Shown in pieces: positions 52,963-62,570 of a stretch of DNA of 64,000 bases. Origin of the DNA: Sphingobium yanoikuyae (GTDB lineage Bacteria; Pseudomonadota; Alphaproteobacteria; Sphingomonadales; Sphingomonadaceae); assembly GCF_034424525.1 (NCBI RefSeq), contig NZ_CP139979.1:4673501-4737500 (forward strand), given 5' to 3'. Position 1 is the first letter of the stretch; every line of letters begins with the position of its first letter. The position numbers and the translations under genes were made by a program. The notes under the pieces were generated by a model. It saw only the letters and a program-made list of their open reading frames with translations. It was not told the DNA's origin and did no database searches.

Positions 52963-53205
52963 TTGCTGCTGGCGAACCTGATGGCCTTCATGCTGTTCGG
53001 GTTCGACAAGCGCCGGGCCGTGCGAGGGATGGCGCGAATCCGCGAGCGGACCTTGCTGCTCTGGGTGCTCGCAGGGGGGGCGCCGGGTGCATTTGCCGCG
53101 CGCCGCCTCTTTCGTCACAAGACGCGCAAACAGCCTTTAGTTCGGTGGCTATGGCTGATCGCCGCGGCGCAGGCGCTGGTCCTCGCCGGATGGGCGATGA
53201 TCTGA
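52963..53205 (+). CDS. DUF1294 small membrane protein
   Basis: Two-helix membrane protein: ANLMAFMLFGFDKRRAVRGM, ARIRERTLLLWVLAGGAPGA, FAARRLFRHKTRKQPLVRWL WLIAAAQALVLAGWAMI. The FG-x-DK-x-R-A and F-R-H-K-T-x-K motifs are DUF1294 signatures; function unknown. The start is uncertain: TTG 52963 keeps the first membrane helix, ATG 52981 removes half of it, and frame-open sequence reaches back into the receptor gene. Confidence 0.8.
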   Translation: MLLANLMAFMLFGFDKRRAVRGMARIRERTLLLWVLAGGAPGAFAARRLFRHKTRKQPLVRWLWLIAAAQALVLAGWAMI

Positions 53206-53229
53206 TTTTTCATCTGTCGGGGGGAGAAA

Positions 53230-53304
<75 letters not shown>

Positions 53305-53419
53305 ACTCTATTTCGTCTCCGTCGCGCCGTGCGCTTCGGAGGTCGCGCCTATGGCCGCCCCATTGCCTCCTGTCAAGGCGGGTTGCGGCAGATAATGCAT
53401 TTTGCTTATGCGCTTCATC

Positions 53420-53560
53420 ATGAGCGAGACCCCGGACGAAAAGAAAGCAAGGCTGGCGCAGGCGCTGCGCGACAATTTGCGGCGTCGCAAGGCCCAGAGC
53501 CGCGATGTGGCGCGGGAAGGGGCTGAGCCCACCCCCGCGCCGGAATCGTCCAAGGACTGA
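53420..53560 (+). CDS. Small basic protein (46 aa)
   Basis: MSETPDEKKARLAQALRDNL, RRRKAQSRDVAREGAEP then a Pro/Ser tail. The D-E-K-K-A-R-L-A-x-A-L-R-x-N-L-x-R-R-K-A-Q pattern belongs to a short, conserved sphingomonad protein type of unknown function. It is single, between tRNA-Thr and the convergent aminopeptidase. Confidence 0.7.
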   Translation: MSETPDEKKARLAQALRDNLRRRKAQSRDVAREGAEPTPAPESSKD

Positions 53561-53566
53561 TTCGGA

Positions 53567-55348
53567 TTAGAGCGGCGCGCAGGCCGACTGGAGCCAGGCC
53601 AGCGCCTCGCCTTCGAGCTGCGGGCCGACCACGGCCAGCACCTGCGCATGATAGGCGTCGACCCACGCGCGCTCACCGGCATCCAGCAGGTCGGTGGCGA
53701 TGGCGTTGCGGTCGATCGGCGCGAAGGTCAGTGTCTCGAAACCCAGCATCGGCTTTTCGCCGCCGGCGATCGCCCGTTCCTCGACCAGCACCAGATTCTC
53801 GATGCGGATGCCATATTCGCCGGTCTTGTAGTAGCCCGGCTCGTTCGAGAGGATCATGCCCGCCACCAGCGGCTCGTCGCCGCCGCCGAAGGTCGCGATC
53901 CGCTGCGGCCCTTCATGCACCGACAGGAAGCTGCCGACGCCATGGCCGGTGCCATGGGCATAATCCAGCCCCTGTGCCCAGAGATACTGGCGCGCCAGCA
54001 CGTCGAGCTGGCCACCGCGCGTGCCAAGCGGGAAGACGGCGCGGGCCAGCGCGATATGCCCCTTCAGCACCAGGGTGAAGCGCTGCTTCATCTCTTCGCT
54101 AGGGCTGCCGATGGCGATGGTGCGGGTGACGTCGGTGGTGCCGTCGCGATACTGGCCGCCCGAATCGACCAGGTAGAAGCTGCTGGTCTCGATCGGCCGA
54201 TTGGTCTTTTCCTCGACGCGATAATGCACGACCGCGCCATTGGGGCCGACGCCGCTGATCGTGTCGAAGGACAGATCCTCCAGCAGGCCGGTATCCTTGC
54301 GGAATGCCTCCAGCCGGTCCGAGGCGGAGAGTTCGGTCAGGCCGCCCTTGGGCGCTTCCACCGCGATCCAGTGGAGGAAGCGGCTCAGGGCTGCGCCATC
54401 GCGCGCCTGCGCCGCCTTGTGGCCGGCAATCTCGGTGTCGTTCTTGATCGCCTTGGGCAGCACGGCGGGGTCGCGCAGGCTGAGTATCTGGGCGCCGCCG
54501 GCGTCGAGCGCCTCGAAGATGGCGGCAACGGCCCGCTCGGGGTCGGCGACGACGGTCTTGCCCTTGAGGTCGGCGAGCGCATCGGCAAAGGCGGCGCGGT
54601 CATGGATGCGCACCGCATTGCCCAGATGCTTGGCAACCGCCTCGTCCATCTTTTCCGGCGCGACATAGAGGTCGGCGGTCGCATCGGCATGGACGATGGC
54701 ATAGGCCAGCGCGACCGGGGTGCGCTCGACATCCTTGCCGCGGATGTTGAAAGCCCAGGCGATCGAATCGAGCGCGGAGAGGACGGCGGCATCCGCCTTC
54801 TTCGACACCAGCCAGTCGGCGATATCGGCACGCTTCTCGGCTGCATTCTTGCCGGCATAGCGATCCTCATGGACCACCAGCTTGGCGTCGCTGGGGGCCG
54901 GGCGATCGGGCCAGACGGCGTCGACAGGATTGGTGTCGACCGCAACCAGCTGCGCGCCCTTCTGGGCCAGCGCTTCGGTGGCCTGCTTCACCCAGGCGCG
55001 GGTGTGCAGCCAGGAATCATAGCCGATGCGCGCGCCTTCGATCGCATGGTCCTTCAACCAGGCGGCGATCGAAGTCTGCGGCACGCTTTCATATTGCCAA
55101 TGGGCGCCGTCCACCTGCTCGCGCACCTGCAGCGTGTAGCGGCCGTCGACGAAGATCGCGGCCTCCTCCGGCAGGACCACGGCGCTGCCTGCCGAACCCT
55201 GGAAACCCGTCAGCCAGGCGAGCCGCTGGGCATAGGCGCCGACATATTCGCTCATATGCTCGTCGGTCAGGGGGACCACGAAACCATCGAGCTTCTGGCG
55301 TACCAGCTGGGCGCGCAGGGCCTTCAGGCGATCTTCATAACTGGACAT
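53567..55348 (-). CDS. pepP: Aminopeptidase P (Xaa-Pro), M24B family
   Basis: 593-residue cytosolic metallopeptidase that removes an N-terminal residue before proline. It has the three-domain form (two creatinase-like N-terminal domains; Leu-x-Gln opening MSSYEDRLKALRAQLVRQKL) and the pita-bread catalytic domain with metal ligands in YLVDSGGQYRDGTTDVTRTI (two Asp), YAHGTGHGVGSFLSVHEGPQ (His), SNEPGYYKTGEYGIRIENLV (Glu) and the last Glu. Length matches XPP-type enzymes. The gene symbol is by family. Confidence 0.93.
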   Translation of the reverse strand: MSSYEDRLKALRAQLVRQKLDGFVVPLTDEHMSEYVGAYAQRLAWLTGFQGSAGSAVVLPEEAAIFVDGRYTLQVREQVDGAHWQYESVPQTSIAAWLKDHAIEGARIGYDSWLHTRAWVKQATEALAQKGAQLVAVDTNPVDAVWPDRPAPSDAKLVVHEDRYAGKNAAEKRADIADWLVSKKADAAVLSALDSIAWAFNIRGKDVERTPVALAYAIVHADATADLYVAPEKMDEAVAKHLGNAVRIHDRAAFADALADLKGKTVVADPERAVAAIFEALDAGGAQILSLRDPAVLPKAIKNDTEIAGHKAAQARDGAALSRFLHWIAVEAPKGGLTELSASDRLEAFRKDTGLLEDLSFDTISGVGPNGAVVHYRVEEKTNRPIETSSFYLVDSGGQYRDGTTDVTRTIAIGSPSEEMKQRFTLVLKGHIALARAVFPLGTRGGQLDVLARQYLWAQGLDYAHGTGHGVGSFLSVHEGPQRIATFGGGDEPLVAGMILSNEPGYYKTGEYGIRIENLVLVEERAIAGGEKPMLGFETLTFAPIDRNAIATDLLDAGERAWVDAYHAQVLAVVGPQLEGEALAWLQSACAPL

Positions 55349-55458
55349 CGAACTTCCCTTGGATCATTCCGGCCTCTTGCGTTGGCCATAATGCCGACAA
55401 CATAGAGGGGCCGGCGCGCTTATTCCAGCGCAGCCCCCGTCTGGACCATGGATAGTTA

Positions 55459-57531
55459 ATGACCGATCAAATGCAGCCGCCCCTGTCCCCGCCGATCGCC
55501 GAACGCCGCCCGCACAGTTTCGCGCATCATGGCATCACGGTGGACGATCCTTACGCATGGCTGCGCGACCCCGGTTATCCCGACGTCAAGGACAAGGATG
55601 TGCTGGCCTATCTGGAGGCCGAGAACGCCTGGTTCGAGGGCGCGATGGCGCCGCACAAGCCGCTGCTCGACACGCTGTTCCACGAGATGAAGGGGCGCAT
55701 CAAGGAAGATGACCAGTCGGTTCCGCAGAAGGATGGCGACTATATCTACTGGCGCGCGTTCGAGACCGGCGCGCAATATCGCAAATGGTATCGCAAGCCG
55801 GCAACAGGCGGTGACGACCAGCTGATCCTGGACGAACCGGCGCTGGCGCAGGGCCATGACTATTTTCGTCTCGGCGCCATGTCGGTCAGCCCGGACGGCC
55901 GCTATCTGGCTTATGCCATCGACACCAATGGCTCCGAACGGTTCGAGGCGCGGATCAAGGATCTCTTTTCCGGCGAAATCCTGCCCGAAATCATTCCCGA
56001 CACATTGTCGTCGCTGGTGTGGACCAGCGATTCAAAGGGGCTGCTCTATGGCCTCGCCAACGAGAATTGGCGGACCGACAATGCGCGGCTGCACTGGCTG
56101 GGCCAGGATGTGGCGAGCGACGTCGAGCTGTTCCATGAGGATGATGAGGGCTTCCGCGTCTCGATCGGCCTCACCTCATCGGAAAAATGGATCGTCATCG
56201 CGACCGGCGACCATGTGACCAGCGAAACCTGGCTGATCCCGGCCGACAATCCGACCGCGACGCCGTTGCTCGTCTCCGCGCGCAAGGCCGGCCGCGAATA
56301 TGATGTTGATGAGCATGAGGGCACGCTCTACATCAAGACCAACGACACCCATCCCAATTTCCGGCTGGTGAAGGCATCGCTCGACGCGCCCGACCAGTGG
56401 AATGAAGTGATCGGCGCCGACGCCCATTTTTACCTGACCGATTTCACCTTGTTCAAGACCTTCTACGTTACAGAAGGGCGGCAGGACGGGCTCGACCAGA
56501 TCGAGCTGCGCGATTATGCGACCCATGCGGCAAAGCGCATTCCGTTTCCGGAAGCCAGCTATTCGGCGAGCCTCGACGACAATCCCGAATATGAGGTGAC
56601 GAAGCTGCGCATCGGCTATGAATCGATGGTCACGCCCGACACCATCTATGATTATCATCTGGCAACGGGTGAACTGGAGATACTCAAGGTCCAGGAGATT
56701 CCCTCGGGCTATGACGCCAGCCGCTATGCCACCGAGCGACTGATGATCCCGGCGCGCGACGGCACGCAAATTCCGGTGTCGATCGTCTATCCCGCCGACT
56801 TCCCCCGCGACGGCAGCGCGCCGCTGCACCTTTATGGCTATGGCGCCTATGGTCTGGCGATGGAGCCGGGCTTTTCGACCAGCCGCCTGTCGCTGCTCGA
56901 TCGCGGCTTTGCCTTTGCCATCGCCCATATTCGCGGCGGCGACGATATGGGCCAGCAATGGTATCTGGACGGCAAGCTCGACAAGCGCACCAACACCTTC
57001 ACCGATTTCGTCGATGTCGCGAAGGGGCTGATCGATCTTGGCTATTCGGCCAAGGGCAGGATCAGTATTTCGGGCGGATCGGCCGGCGGCGAGCTGATGG
57101 GCGCGGTCATCAACTCCGATCCCGACCTGTGGGGCGCGGTGGTGGCGCATGTGCCGTTTGTCGACGTGCTCAACACCATGCTGGACGAGACGCTGCCACT
57201 GACGCCGGGCGAATGGCCCGAATGGGGCAATCCGATCGAGGATGAAGCCGCGTTCCGGACGATCCAGTCCTATGATCCCTACACCCATGTCAGCGCCCAG
57301 GATTATCCGCCGCTGATGGTGACGGCCGGGCTGAACGACCCGCGCGTCACCTATTGGGAACCGGCGAAGTGGGTAGCGAAGCTGCGCGCCACCAAGACCG
57401 ACAGCAATATCCTGCTGCTCAAGACCAATATGGGCGCGGGCCATGGCGGCAAGTCGGGCCGGTTCGAGAGCCTGCACGAGACCGCCGAGGAATTTGCGTT
57501 CATCCTGTGGCAGCTGGGAGTGGAAGGCTGA
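55459..57531 (+). CDS. ptrB: S9 prolyl oligopeptidase family protease (oligopeptidase B type)
   Basis: 690 residues. Propeller domain (HSFAHHGITVDDPYAWLRDP; FRLGAMSVSPDGRYLAYAID) and hydrolase domain (MIPARDGTQIPVSIVYPADF). Catalytic Ser in ISISGGSAGGELMGAVINSD, Asp in VTAGLNDPRVTYWEPAKWVA, His in NMGAGHGGKSGRFESLHETA. It cleaves after basic residues in oligopeptides if PtrB-like. No signal peptide, so cytoplasmic or periplasmic location is open. Its stop overlaps the thioesterase start (TGATG). Confidence 0.93.
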   Translation: MTDQMQPPLSPPIAERRPHSFAHHGITVDDPYAWLRDPGYPDVKDKDVLAYLEAENAWFEGAMAPHKPLLDTLFHEMKGRIKEDDQSVPQKDGDYIYWRAFETGAQYRKWYRKPATGGDDQLILDEPALAQGHDYFRLGAMSVSPDGRYLAYAIDTNGSERFEARIKDLFSGEILPEIIPDTLSSLVWTSDSKGLLYGLANENWRTDNARLHWLGQDVASDVELFHEDDEGFRVSIGLTSSEKWIVIATGDHVTSETWLIPADNPTATPLLVSARKAGREYDVDEHEGTLYIKTNDTHPNFRLVKASLDAPDQWNEVIGADAHFYLTDFTLFKTFYVTEGRQDGLDQIELRDYATHAAKRIPFPEASYSASLDDNPEYEVTKLRIGYESMVTPDTIYDYHLATGELEILKVQEIPSGYDASRYATERLMIPARDGTQIPVSIVYPADFPRDGSAPLHLYGYGAYGLAMEPGFSTSRLSLLDRGFAFAIAHIRGGDDMGQQWYLDGKLDKRTNTFTDFVDVAKGLIDLGYSAKGRISISGGSAGGELMGAVINSDPDLWGAVVAHVPFVDVLNTMLDETLPLTPGEWPEWGNPIEDEAAFRTIQSYDPYTHVSAQDYPPLMVTAGLNDPRVTYWEPAKWVAKLRATKTDSNILLLKTNMGAGHGGKSGRFESLHETAEEFAFILWQLGVEG

Positions 57532-57929
57532 TGGCGTCGAGCTTCACCAAGCAGTTCACCGCACGGCCCGAGCATATCGATGTGCTGGGCCATGTGAACA
57601 ATGCGGTGTGGGTGCAGTGGATGGAGCAATTGTCGGTCGAACATTGGATGACCGATGCCGACCCGGCCCATGTCGACGCCTATATCTGGGTCGTGACCCG
57701 GCATGAGGTCGATTATCGCGGCAACGTGACCGAGGGCGATGTCGTGTCGGGCCGCACCTGGATACCGGAAGGGCCGCGCGGCGCGCGGTTCGACCGGCTG
57801 ATCGAGTTCACCGGACCGGACGGCAAGGTGAAGGTGTCGGCGAAATCCACCTGGGCGATGATCGACAAGGAAAGCGGCCGGCTGATGCGGGTGCCGGCCG
57901 AGGTAGCCGCCAACTTCATCGAGGGCTGA
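57531..57929 (+). CDS. Acyl-CoA thioesterase (hot-dog 4HBT family)
   Basis: 132 residues. TARPEHIDVLGHVNNAVWVQ, WMEQLSVEHW gives the Asp in H-x-D-x-x-G-H-V-N-N of 4-hydroxybenzoyl-CoA thioesterase-like proteins. Strand pattern RHEVDYRGNVTEGDVVSGRT and RFDRLIEFTGPDGKVKVSAK follow. Substrate unknown. TGATG coupling to the oligopeptidase. Confidence 0.88.
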   Translation: MASSFTKQFTARPEHIDVLGHVNNAVWVQWMEQLSVEHWMTDADPAHVDAYIWVVTRHEVDYRGNVTEGDVVSGRTWIPEGPRGARFDRLIEFTGPDGKVKVSAKSTWAMIDKESGRLMRVPAEVAANFIEG

Positions 57930-57941
57930 GCCGGCCCAGCT

Positions 57942-58802
57942 TCAGCGGGCGCTGACGGCCTGTGACAAAGCACGGGCCGCCTGCACATAGGCCGGCCCGC
58001 CGCACACGGTCCAGGCCTGGGGCAGGCTGATGCGCGCTATGTCGCGCAGCACGGGATGGTGCAGCATTTCGGTGCCCTGGTCGGTGATCCGGTCGGTGGC
58101 GCTCTCGACGATCAGATAATCGGGCCGGGCGGCGACCATCTCCTCCAGGCTGACCTGCGCGATCGCCGGCTTGCCAAGATCGGCGGCCAGGTTGCGCAGC
58201 CCCGCCCGCGTCATCAGGTCGTCGACCAGCGTGCCGGTGCCGGTCATGTAGCCGCGCCGCTGATAATAGGCCGCGACCTTTGGCTTCGGCGCGCGGGGCA
58301 GGGCGGCAAGCTCCCGGTCCATCCGCGCGATCATCGCTTCGCCGCGGTCGGCATGGCCAGTCGCCTGCGCCACCGTGCGGATCGAGGCGACGATGTCGGC
58401 ATAGCTGTCCGCGCTTTTCAGGTCGACGGCGGGATAATGCTGGGCTTTGAGGATCGCGATCGCCGGATTGCGCCGCGCCGGCATGCCGATCACCAGATCG
58501 GGATTGGTCGCCAAAATCTGTTCGGCCGATCCGTCGAGGATGGGCAGGCCCTTCGTTACGGCCGCCACCGCCGACATCTGTCGATCGGCGGCATTATGGG
58601 TCAGGCCGGCAATCTGGTCGCGATCGGCCAGCGCGACCAGCAACTGGTCGGCGCACAGGTTGAGCGACACGATCCGTTGCGGACGTTTGCCTGCATTGGC
58701 AGGCTGGCGCGCGGTGGCCGCCCATAATGTGGCACCGCCGATCAGGGCGATCATCAGGGCGATCATCCCCTTGCCGGGGCCGATGGGCGCAAATATCCGC
58801 AT
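57942..58802 (-). CDS. btuF: BtuF-like ABC transporter substrate-binding protein
   Basis: 286-residue periplasmic binding protein, class III (helical backbone). N-terminal hydrophobic segment (GMIALMIALIGGATLWAATA), then RIVSLNLCADQLLVALADRD, QIAGLTHNAADR, PDLVIGMPARRNPAIAILKA and RPDYLIVESATDRIT. Divergent from a cobalamin riboswitch and the BtuB-like receptor, which argues for vitamin B12 delivery; permease genes are not in the window. ATG 58802 follows GGAGGTGGCC. Confidence 0.85.
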   Translation of the reverse strand: MRIFAPIGPGKGMIALMIALIGGATLWAATARQPANAGKRPQRIVSLNLCADQLLVALADRDQIAGLTHNAADRQMSAVAAVTKGLPILDGSAEQILATNPDLVIGMPARRNPAIAILKAQHYPAVDLKSADSYADIVASIRTVAQATGHADRGEAMIARMDRELAALPRAPKPKVAAYYQRRGYMTGTGTLVDDLMTRAGLRNLAADLGKPAIAQVSLEEMVAARPDYLIVESATDRITDQGTEMLHHPVLRDIARISLPQAWTVCGGPAYVQAARALSQAVSAR

Positions 58803-58880
58803 GGCCACCTCCCTTAGCCCGCGCGCTCCGCCAGGCAAGGAAGATTGACGCTCCAGTCGGGCTCGCCTATCGCCCGGACT

Positions 58881-59055
58881 GCGACAGGTTCCCCGGCAGC
58901 GGGGATGAAAAGGGAATGGGGTTCAAGACCCCGGCTGCCCCTGCAACTGTGAGCGGCGAGCTTTTGTGCCACATGCCATTGGGACCGCAAGGTTCTGAGA
59001 AGGCGGCATGAATCAGCGATGACCCGCGAGCCAGGAGACCTGCCCGTCGCGGTCG
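58881..59055 (+). ncRNA. Cobalamin (AdoCbl) riboswitch
   Basis: Class I cobalamin riboswitch leader: GGTTCCCCGG ... GGGATGAAAAGGGAA, the highly conserved GGCTGCCCCTGCAACTGT followed by GAGCGGCGAGC, GCCACATGCCATTGGG (B12 box area), and GCGAGCCAGGAGACCTGCC at the 3' side. It precedes the BtuB-like receptor and the cob genes, so high B12 should switch all of them off. A GC-rich expression platform follows to 59197. Confidence 0.95.
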
Positions 59056-59197
59056 TCCTTCGCGCGGACAGGGTGTGCCGAGCGGACGGGGGTGAACCCG
59101 CGTGGCGACAGGTGGACCGCAAATTGCGGGGACCATGTCGCGCCCGGCCGGGCACCGATATCGTCCCTGGGATGCGGTACCTCGTCCGGGGGCTTAT

Positions 59198-61153
59198 GTG
59201 TTCAAATATCTGACTTTCTGTTCTTTCCTTCTCTCCACCACCGCTTTCGCCGAAGAGGCGCAGCAGGCGCCACCGCCCGATGCCGCCGCCGATGCCGGGG
59301 CCAGTTCGATCCTCGTCACGGCGACCCGCCTCGCCACGCCGGCCGATCAGGTGCCGGCCTCCGTGACCGTGCTCGACAAGGCGGCGATCGACCGCGCGCA
59401 GGATCTGGGCGTCACCGAATTGCTGTTGCGCGCGCCCGGTGTCAGCATCTCGCGCAATGGCGGCTATGGCACGGCGACGTCGCTGCGCATTCGTGGCGCG
59501 GAATCCGACCAGACCGTGGTCGTGATCGACGGCGTCAAGCTCAACGATCCGTCCTCGGCCGGCGGCGGCTATAATTTCGCCAATCTGCTGGTCGGCGACG
59601 CCTCGCGCATAGAAGTGCTGCGCGGTCCCCAGTCGACCCTGTGGGGCAGTCAGGCGATCGGTGGCGTCGTCAATGTCGTCACCGCCATGCCCGAACAGCC
59701 TCTGGAGGGTAGCTTCGATATCGAGGCGGGGTCGCGCGACACGGTCAGTGCCCGTGCGGCGCTGGGCGGCAAGACCGGCCCGGTCAACTGGCGGATCGGC
59801 GGCCAGAGTTTCACCACCGACGGCATTTCGGCGATCAGCCCGGCCTTTGGCGGCAAGGAGAAGGACGGCTACACCAACCGCAGCGTCACCGGCCGGGTCG
59901 AGGTCGCGCTGGCGGACGGGATCAGCGCGGACCTGCGCGGCTATTATTCCGATGGCCGGGTCGATTTCGACGCGACCAGCGCGGACAGCCCGGCCTATGG
60001 CACCAATCGCGAATTTGTCGGCTATGCCGGCCTTAACGTCGCACTGCTCGACGGCCGCTTCCGCAACCGCTTCGGCTATGGCTATACCGACACCGATCGC
60101 GACAATTATGATCCGCGCAACCAGCGCAAGCAGACGTTCGACGCGGCGGGGCGCAACCAGCGGCTCGAATATCAGGGCAGCTTTGCCATTGCCGATGGCT
60201 GGACCGCGCTGTTCGGGGTGGAGAATGAGAATAGCCGCTTCCGCAGCGTGTCGCCTTCGGCGTCGCTTTCGGTGCCGATTCCCGACCCGGCCCGCGGCAA
60301 GGCGGAGATCACCAGCGTCTATGGCCAGCTCAATGCCCAGCCGATTACGGGCCTGACCCTGACCGGCGGGCTGCGCTACGACGATCATAACCGCTATGGC
60401 GGCCGGACCCTCTTTTCCACCGGTGGCGTCTGGGCGCTGCCGACCGGGACGGTGCTGCGCGCCAGCTATGGCGAGGGGTTCAAGGCGCCGACCCTCTATC
60501 AGCTCTTTTCCGAATATGGGAATCAGGCGCTCGACCCCGAACGCGCCCATGGCTGGGAAGCGGGCGCGGAGCAGCGTTTCTTTGGCGAGAAACTGCGGCT
60601 GGGCGCGACCTGGTTCGACCGGACCACGACCGACCAGATCATCTATAATAGCTGTTCCACCAACTCGACCGATCCGCTCTGCTTCACGCCCGGCACCACC
60701 ACCCGCCGCTATGGCTATTATCTCAATGTCGCGCGCGCCAAGGCGCATGGGATAGAGGCGCAGGCGGCGGTCGAGCCGGTCAAGGGGCTGACCATCGACG
60801 GCAATTATAGCTGGACCGTGGCGGAGGATCGTTCGGACGGCACCGCGAACGAAGGCAACTGGCTGCCGCGTCGGCCGCGCAACAGCGCCAATGGTTCGAT
60901 CAGCTATGCCTGGCCCTTCGGCCTTACCACCGGCGCGGCGGTGCGCTGGTCCGGCCACAGCTATGACAATGCGGCCAACACAACGCGGCTGGACGATTAT
61001 ACGCTGGTCGACCTGCGCGCCGAATATGCGCTCACCCCGGCGTTGCGCCTGTTCGCCCGCGTCGAGAATCTCTTCGACGAGAACTATATGACGGCCTATC
61101 GCTATGGCACGCTTGGGCGCAGCATCTATGCCGGCTTCCGGGGGCGCTTCTGA
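59198..61153 (+). CDS. btuB: BtuB-like TonB-dependent vitamin B12 receptor
   Basis: 651 residues, start GTG 59198 giving a signal peptide (MFKYLTFCSFLLSTTAFA). TonB-box/plug: SSILVTATRLATPADQVPAS; GYGTATSLRIRGAESDQTVV; VEVLRG-type IEVLRGPQSTLWGSQAIGGV. Barrel with SYGEGFKAPTLYQLFSEYGN and the C-terminal VENLFDENYMTAYRYGTLGR SIYAGFRGRF. It is directly after a cobalamin riboswitch. TGATG coupling to the DUF1636 gene. Confidence 0.95.
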   Translation: MFKYLTFCSFLLSTTAFAEEAQQAPPPDAAADAGASSILVTATRLATPADQVPASVTVLDKAAIDRAQDLGVTELLLRAPGVSISRNGGYGTATSLRIRGAESDQTVVVIDGVKLNDPSSAGGGYNFANLLVGDASRIEVLRGPQSTLWGSQAIGGVVNVVTAMPEQPLEGSFDIEAGSRDTVSARAALGGKTGPVNWRIGGQSFTTDGISAISPAFGGKEKDGYTNRSVTGRVEVALADGISADLRGYYSDGRVDFDATSADSPAYGTNREFVGYAGLNVALLDGRFRNRFGYGYTDTDRDNYDPRNQRKQTFDAAGRNQRLEYQGSFAIADGWTALFGVENENSRFRSVSPSASLSVPIPDPARGKAEITSVYGQLNAQPITGLTLTGGLRYDDHNRYGGRTLFSTGGVWALPTGTVLRASYGEGFKAPTLYQLFSEYGNQALDPERAHGWEAGAEQRFFGEKLRLGATWFDRTTTDQIIYNSCSTNSTDPLCFTPGTTTRRYGYYLNVARAKAHGIEAQAAVEPVKGLTIDGNYSWTVAEDRSDGTANEGNWLPRRPRNSANGSISYAWPFGLTTGAAVRWSGHSYDNAANTTRLDDYTLVDLRAEYALTPALRLFARVENLFDENYMTAYRYGTLGRSIYAGFRGRF

Positions 61154-61560
61154 TGCTGCGCCCCGTCGAACCCGGCCCCGCCATCGTCGCCTGCAATACC
61201 TGCCGTCATTCGGCGACGATGCGGGAGGATGCGGAGGGCATGCGTGGCGGGGCACGGCTGGCGGAGGCGCTGCGCACGGTGCAGGCCTCCGACCCGCGCT
61301 ATGCCGCCGTCGCGGTGCAGGACATGCCCTGCCTGTTCGCCTGCCAGGATCATTGCACCGTCCATCTGCGCGCGCCGGGCAAGGTCGGCTATGTCATGGG
61401 GCGGTTCACCCCGGATGCCGATGCGGCGCGCGCGATCCTCGATTATGCCATTGCCTATGCCGCCAGCGAGCATGGCCGCGTCGCCTTTCGCGAATGGCCC
61501 GAAGGGGTGAAGGGCCATTTCATCACCCGTACCCCGCCGGAAGGATTTGTCGTCGAATGA
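61153..61560 (+). CDS. DUF1636 putative metal-binding protein of the B12 operon
   Basis: 135 residues: IVACNTCRHSATMREDAEGM, RGGARLAEALRTV, VQDMPCLFACQDHCTVHLRA, PGKVGYVMGRFTPDADAARA. Cysteines (CNTC, CLFAC, C) match DUF1636, often found in cobalamin loci and suspected to handle a metal cofactor, perhaps cobalt. It overlaps both neighbours, so it is part of the riboswitch operon. Confidence 0.88.
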   Translation: MLRPVEPGPAIVACNTCRHSATMREDAEGMRGGARLAEALRTVQASDPRYAAVAVQDMPCLFACQDHCTVHLRAPGKVGYVMGRFTPDADAARAILDYAIAYAASEHGRVAFREWPEGVKGHFITRTPPEGFVVE

Positions 61561-62570
61561 GCTTCGCCTCGATCACCGATTTCGAAAATGCCCTGGCCAA
61601 TCTGCCGCCGGCCGAGGAACTGGCCAGCGCGGCTGCACGCGCGCGGCAGGCGGAACTGACCAAGCCGCTCGGCGCGCTCGGCCGGCTGGAGGATGTCGCG
61701 ATCTTCATGGCAAGCTGGCAGGGGCGCGCGGTGCCGCGCCTGAAGCGGGCGCGTGCCGCGATCTTTGCCGGCAATCATGGCTTCACCGTCCATGGCGTCA
61801 GCGCCTATCCCGCCGCCGTGACCGCCCAGATGGTCGCCAATTTCGCCGCCGGTGGCGCGGCGATCAATGCGCTGGCCGGCGTGGCCGGGCTGGAGCTGGC
61901 GGTCCGGTCCATCGATCTGGACAGGCCGACGGCGGACTTCACCATCGCGCCGGCCATGACCGAGGAGGAATGCCTGACGGCGTTGTCGATCGGCGCGGCG
62001 GCCGCCGAAGAGGATCTGGACCTGCTGGTCGTGGGCGAAATGGGGATCGGCAATTCGACCGCCGCCGCAGCCCTGAGCGCGCGCAGCTTTGGCGGCGCGG
62101 TGCGTGACTGGGTTGGTCCCGGCACAGGCGTCGATGGCGAGGGGATTGCGCGCAAGATCGCGACGATCGATCGCGCGCTGGCCTTCCACGCCGCAGCGCC
62201 GGACAGCGCCTTTGAAACACTGCGCCGGCTGGGCGGACGCGAACTGGCGGCGATTGCCGGCGCGGTGCTGCGCGCCCGCCAGCTGGGCGTGCCGGTCCTG
62301 CTCGACGGTTTCATCAGTTGCGCCGCGATCGCGCCGCTGGTGGCGCAGGTGCCGGCCTTTGCCGACCATTGCCTGGCCGGTCATTGCTCGGCCGAGCCGG
62401 GCCACGGCCTGCTGCTGGAGCGGATGGGCCTTGAACCGCTGCTGCGCCTCGACATGCGATTGGGCGAAGGCAGCGGTGCTGCCGTGGCGGCCAATATCGT
62501 CCGTGCGGCCGTAGCCGCGCATAGCGGCATGGCGACCTTTGCCGAGGCGGCGGTGTCGACCGCGACATGA
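61557..62570 (+). CDS. cobT: Nicotinate-nucleotide--dimethylbenzimidazole phosphoribosyltransferase
   Basis: 337 residues. It makes alpha-ribazole phosphate for the lower ligand of B12. Motifs: TKPLGALGRLEDVAIFMASW, IFAGNHGFTVHGVSAYP, VVGEMGIGNSTAAAALSARS, WVGPGTGVDGEG, and C-terminal RLDMRLGEGSGAAVAANIVR with the likely catalytic glutamate. Start from the ATGA overlap with DUF1636. Confidence 0.96.
   Translation: MSFASITDFENALANLPPAEELASAAARARQAELTKPLGALGRLEDVAIFMASWQGRAVPRLKRARAAIFAGNHGFTVHGVSAYPAAVTAQMVANFAAGGAAINALAGVAGLELAVRSIDLDRPTADFTIAPAMTEEECLTALSIGAAAAEEDLDLLVVGEMGIGNSTAAAALSARSFGGAVRDWVGPGTGVDGEGIARKIATIDRALAFHAAAPDSAFETLRRLGGRELAAIAGAVLRARQLGVPVLLDGFISCAAIAPLVAQVPAFADHCLAGHCSAEPGHGLLLERMGLEPLLRLDMRLGEGSGAAVAANIVRAAVAAHSGMATFAEAAVSTAT

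Noticed and set aside
51291..53009. 572-codon open frame antisense to the TonB receptor at 50907
   Set aside because: Typical high-GC shadow; composition abnormal and no start signals.
53648..55405. 585-codon open frame antisense to aminopeptidase P
   Set aside because: Shadow of a clearly recognisable enzyme gene.
58814..61255. 813-codon open frame antisense to the BtuB-like gene and riboswitch
   Set aside because: GC-rich shadow: Arg/Gly/Ile-rich without domains, and it would cross the riboswitch.
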